DNA from: Planctomycetia bacterium
GTDB taxonomy: Bacteria; Planctomycetota; UBA1135; GCA-002686595
Assembly (NCBI GenBank): GCA_005778045.1
Contig: SXKQ01000009.1
Span: 1 to 15,235, forward strand
Length of the DNA stretch: 15,235 nt
Direction: 5' to 3'
Notes under the pieces: generated by a model
Database searches by the model: none
What the model was told of the DNA's origin: nothing
The model's input: only the letters and a program-made list of their open reading frames with translations
Program-made: the position numbers and the translations under genes
Part shown: positions 14,716-15,235 of the stretch, in pieces
Layout of the letters: each line of letters begins with the position of its first letter
Numbering within the stretch: the stretch's first letter is position 1

Positions 14716-15235
14716 CTCGGGGCGCAGTCGCGCGGGCGCGAGAGGCGCTCGAGGTCGCGGCGCGTCATCGTGCGCACCAGCTCCTCGAAGTCCGTCTTCG
14801 GCGCCCAGCCAAGCTCCGAGCGCGCCTTCGATGCGTCCCCGACGAGGCGCGAGATGTCCGCGGGGTGCAGCAGGCCGAGATCCGCGTCGACATGCTCGCG
14901 CCAGTCGAGACCGGCCTCATCGAATGCGATCTGCACCAGCTCGCGCACGCTGTGCTGGACTCCGGTGGCGATCATGTAGTCCTCGGGCGTCTCGCGCTGC
15001 AGCATCAGCCACATGGCTTGGACGTAGTCGCCAGCGAAGCCCCAGTCGCGCTGCGCGTCGAGATTGCCGAGCTTGAGCCTTTGCTGCAGGCCGTGCCGGA
15101 TACGCGCTGCCGCGAGCGTGACCTTGCGCGTCACGAACTCCGGCCCGCGCCGCGGCGACTCGTGGTTGAACAGGATCCCGCAGCACGCGTATAGGCCTTA
15201 GGACTCGCGGTAGTTGACCGTGATCCAGTGCCCAT
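14637..15235 (-). pseudogene. gmd: GDP-mannose 4,6-dehydratase, C-terminal part, with an in-frame stop
   Basis: Gmd converts GDP-mannose to GDP-4-keto-6-deoxymannose, the first step toward GDP-fucose and related deoxysugars for surface polysaccharides. The gene runs off the right edge. The minus strand encodes GHWITVNYRES, then TAA (15198-15200), then [69 protein letters not shown] and [24 protein letters not shown]. All of these match E. coli-type Gmd almost position by position. The stop replaces a tyrosine codon conserved in the family (RESYGLYAC in relatives) and could arise from TAC or TAT by one change. It may be a true nonsense mutation or a base-call error near a contig end. The segment after the stop could start only from an internal GTG at 15134 and would lack the NADP-binding and catalytic regions. 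The C-terminal tail runs about 30 residues past the usual end into the antisense of the CRTAC1-like gene. Confidence 0.85.

Noticed and set aside
1..15235. Mobile elements, CRISPR, tRNA or defence genes
   Set aside because: I found no transposase, integrase, direct-repeat array, CCA-ended cloverleaf or known defence domain. Codon use looks uniform across the window, so no sign of recent transfer.

Overview
The window is GC-rich (roughly 70% by eye), densely coded bacterial chromosome. Its content points to a member of the Planctomycetota or a close PVC relative: a Minf_1886/TIGR04138-type protein (a family known mainly from Planctomycetes and Verrucomicrobia), a TPR lipoprotein followed by an FG-GAP/ASPIC-UnbV (CRTAC1-like) lipoprotein, a large secreted TPR protein with a gluzincin domain, and few clear Shine-Dalgarno sequences. 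The phylum is an inference from gene families; I cannot fix the class or genus.

Region 1 (1-1249, minus strand): the first 12 codons of accC (biotin carboxylase), accB (biotin carboxyl carrier protein) and, 112 bases upstream of accB, moaC (molybdenum cofactor synthesis). Region 2 (1250-3935, plus): a divergently transcribed, exported S41 C-terminal processing protease with a helical N-terminal extension, a PDZ domain, the Ser550/Lys575 catalytic pair and an acidic, EF-hand-like insertion. It ends at a strong hairpin (3961-3991) that overlaps the stop codon of the convergent gene.

Region 3 (3976-10410, minus): a compact, possibly co-transcribed run. In order of transcription it is a 985-residue secreted TPR/gluzincin protein, tmk (thymidylate kinase), holB (clamp-loader delta'), a Minf_1886-family protein and an AI-2E-family (PerM-like) membrane protein. 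tmk/holB and Minf_1886/AI-2E overlap by a few bases. Region 4 (10461-14715, plus): three consecutive predicted lipoproteins, namely an Amidase_2 peptidoglycan amidase, a TPR protein and a CRTAC1-like beta-propeller protein; the last two overlap as ATGA. Region 5 (14637-15235, minus): the C-terminal part of a GDP-mannose 4,6-dehydratase, convergent with and overlapping the CRTAC1-like gene, and carrying an in-frame TAA in a highly conserved motif near the window edge.

The genes are mostly housekeeping (fatty-acid synthesis, molybdopterin, dTTP supply, clamp loading) interleaved with envelope and export proteins. I saw no rRNA, tRNA, CRISPR array, insertion sequence, phage gene or recognisable defence system. 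No intergenic gap reaches 300 bases; the largest is the 166-base moaC/protease gap. I do not think the window holds a clearly new multi-gene system. The least explained parts are the Minf_1886 protein, the TPR/gluzincin protein, the TPR-CRTAC1 pair and the protease insertion.
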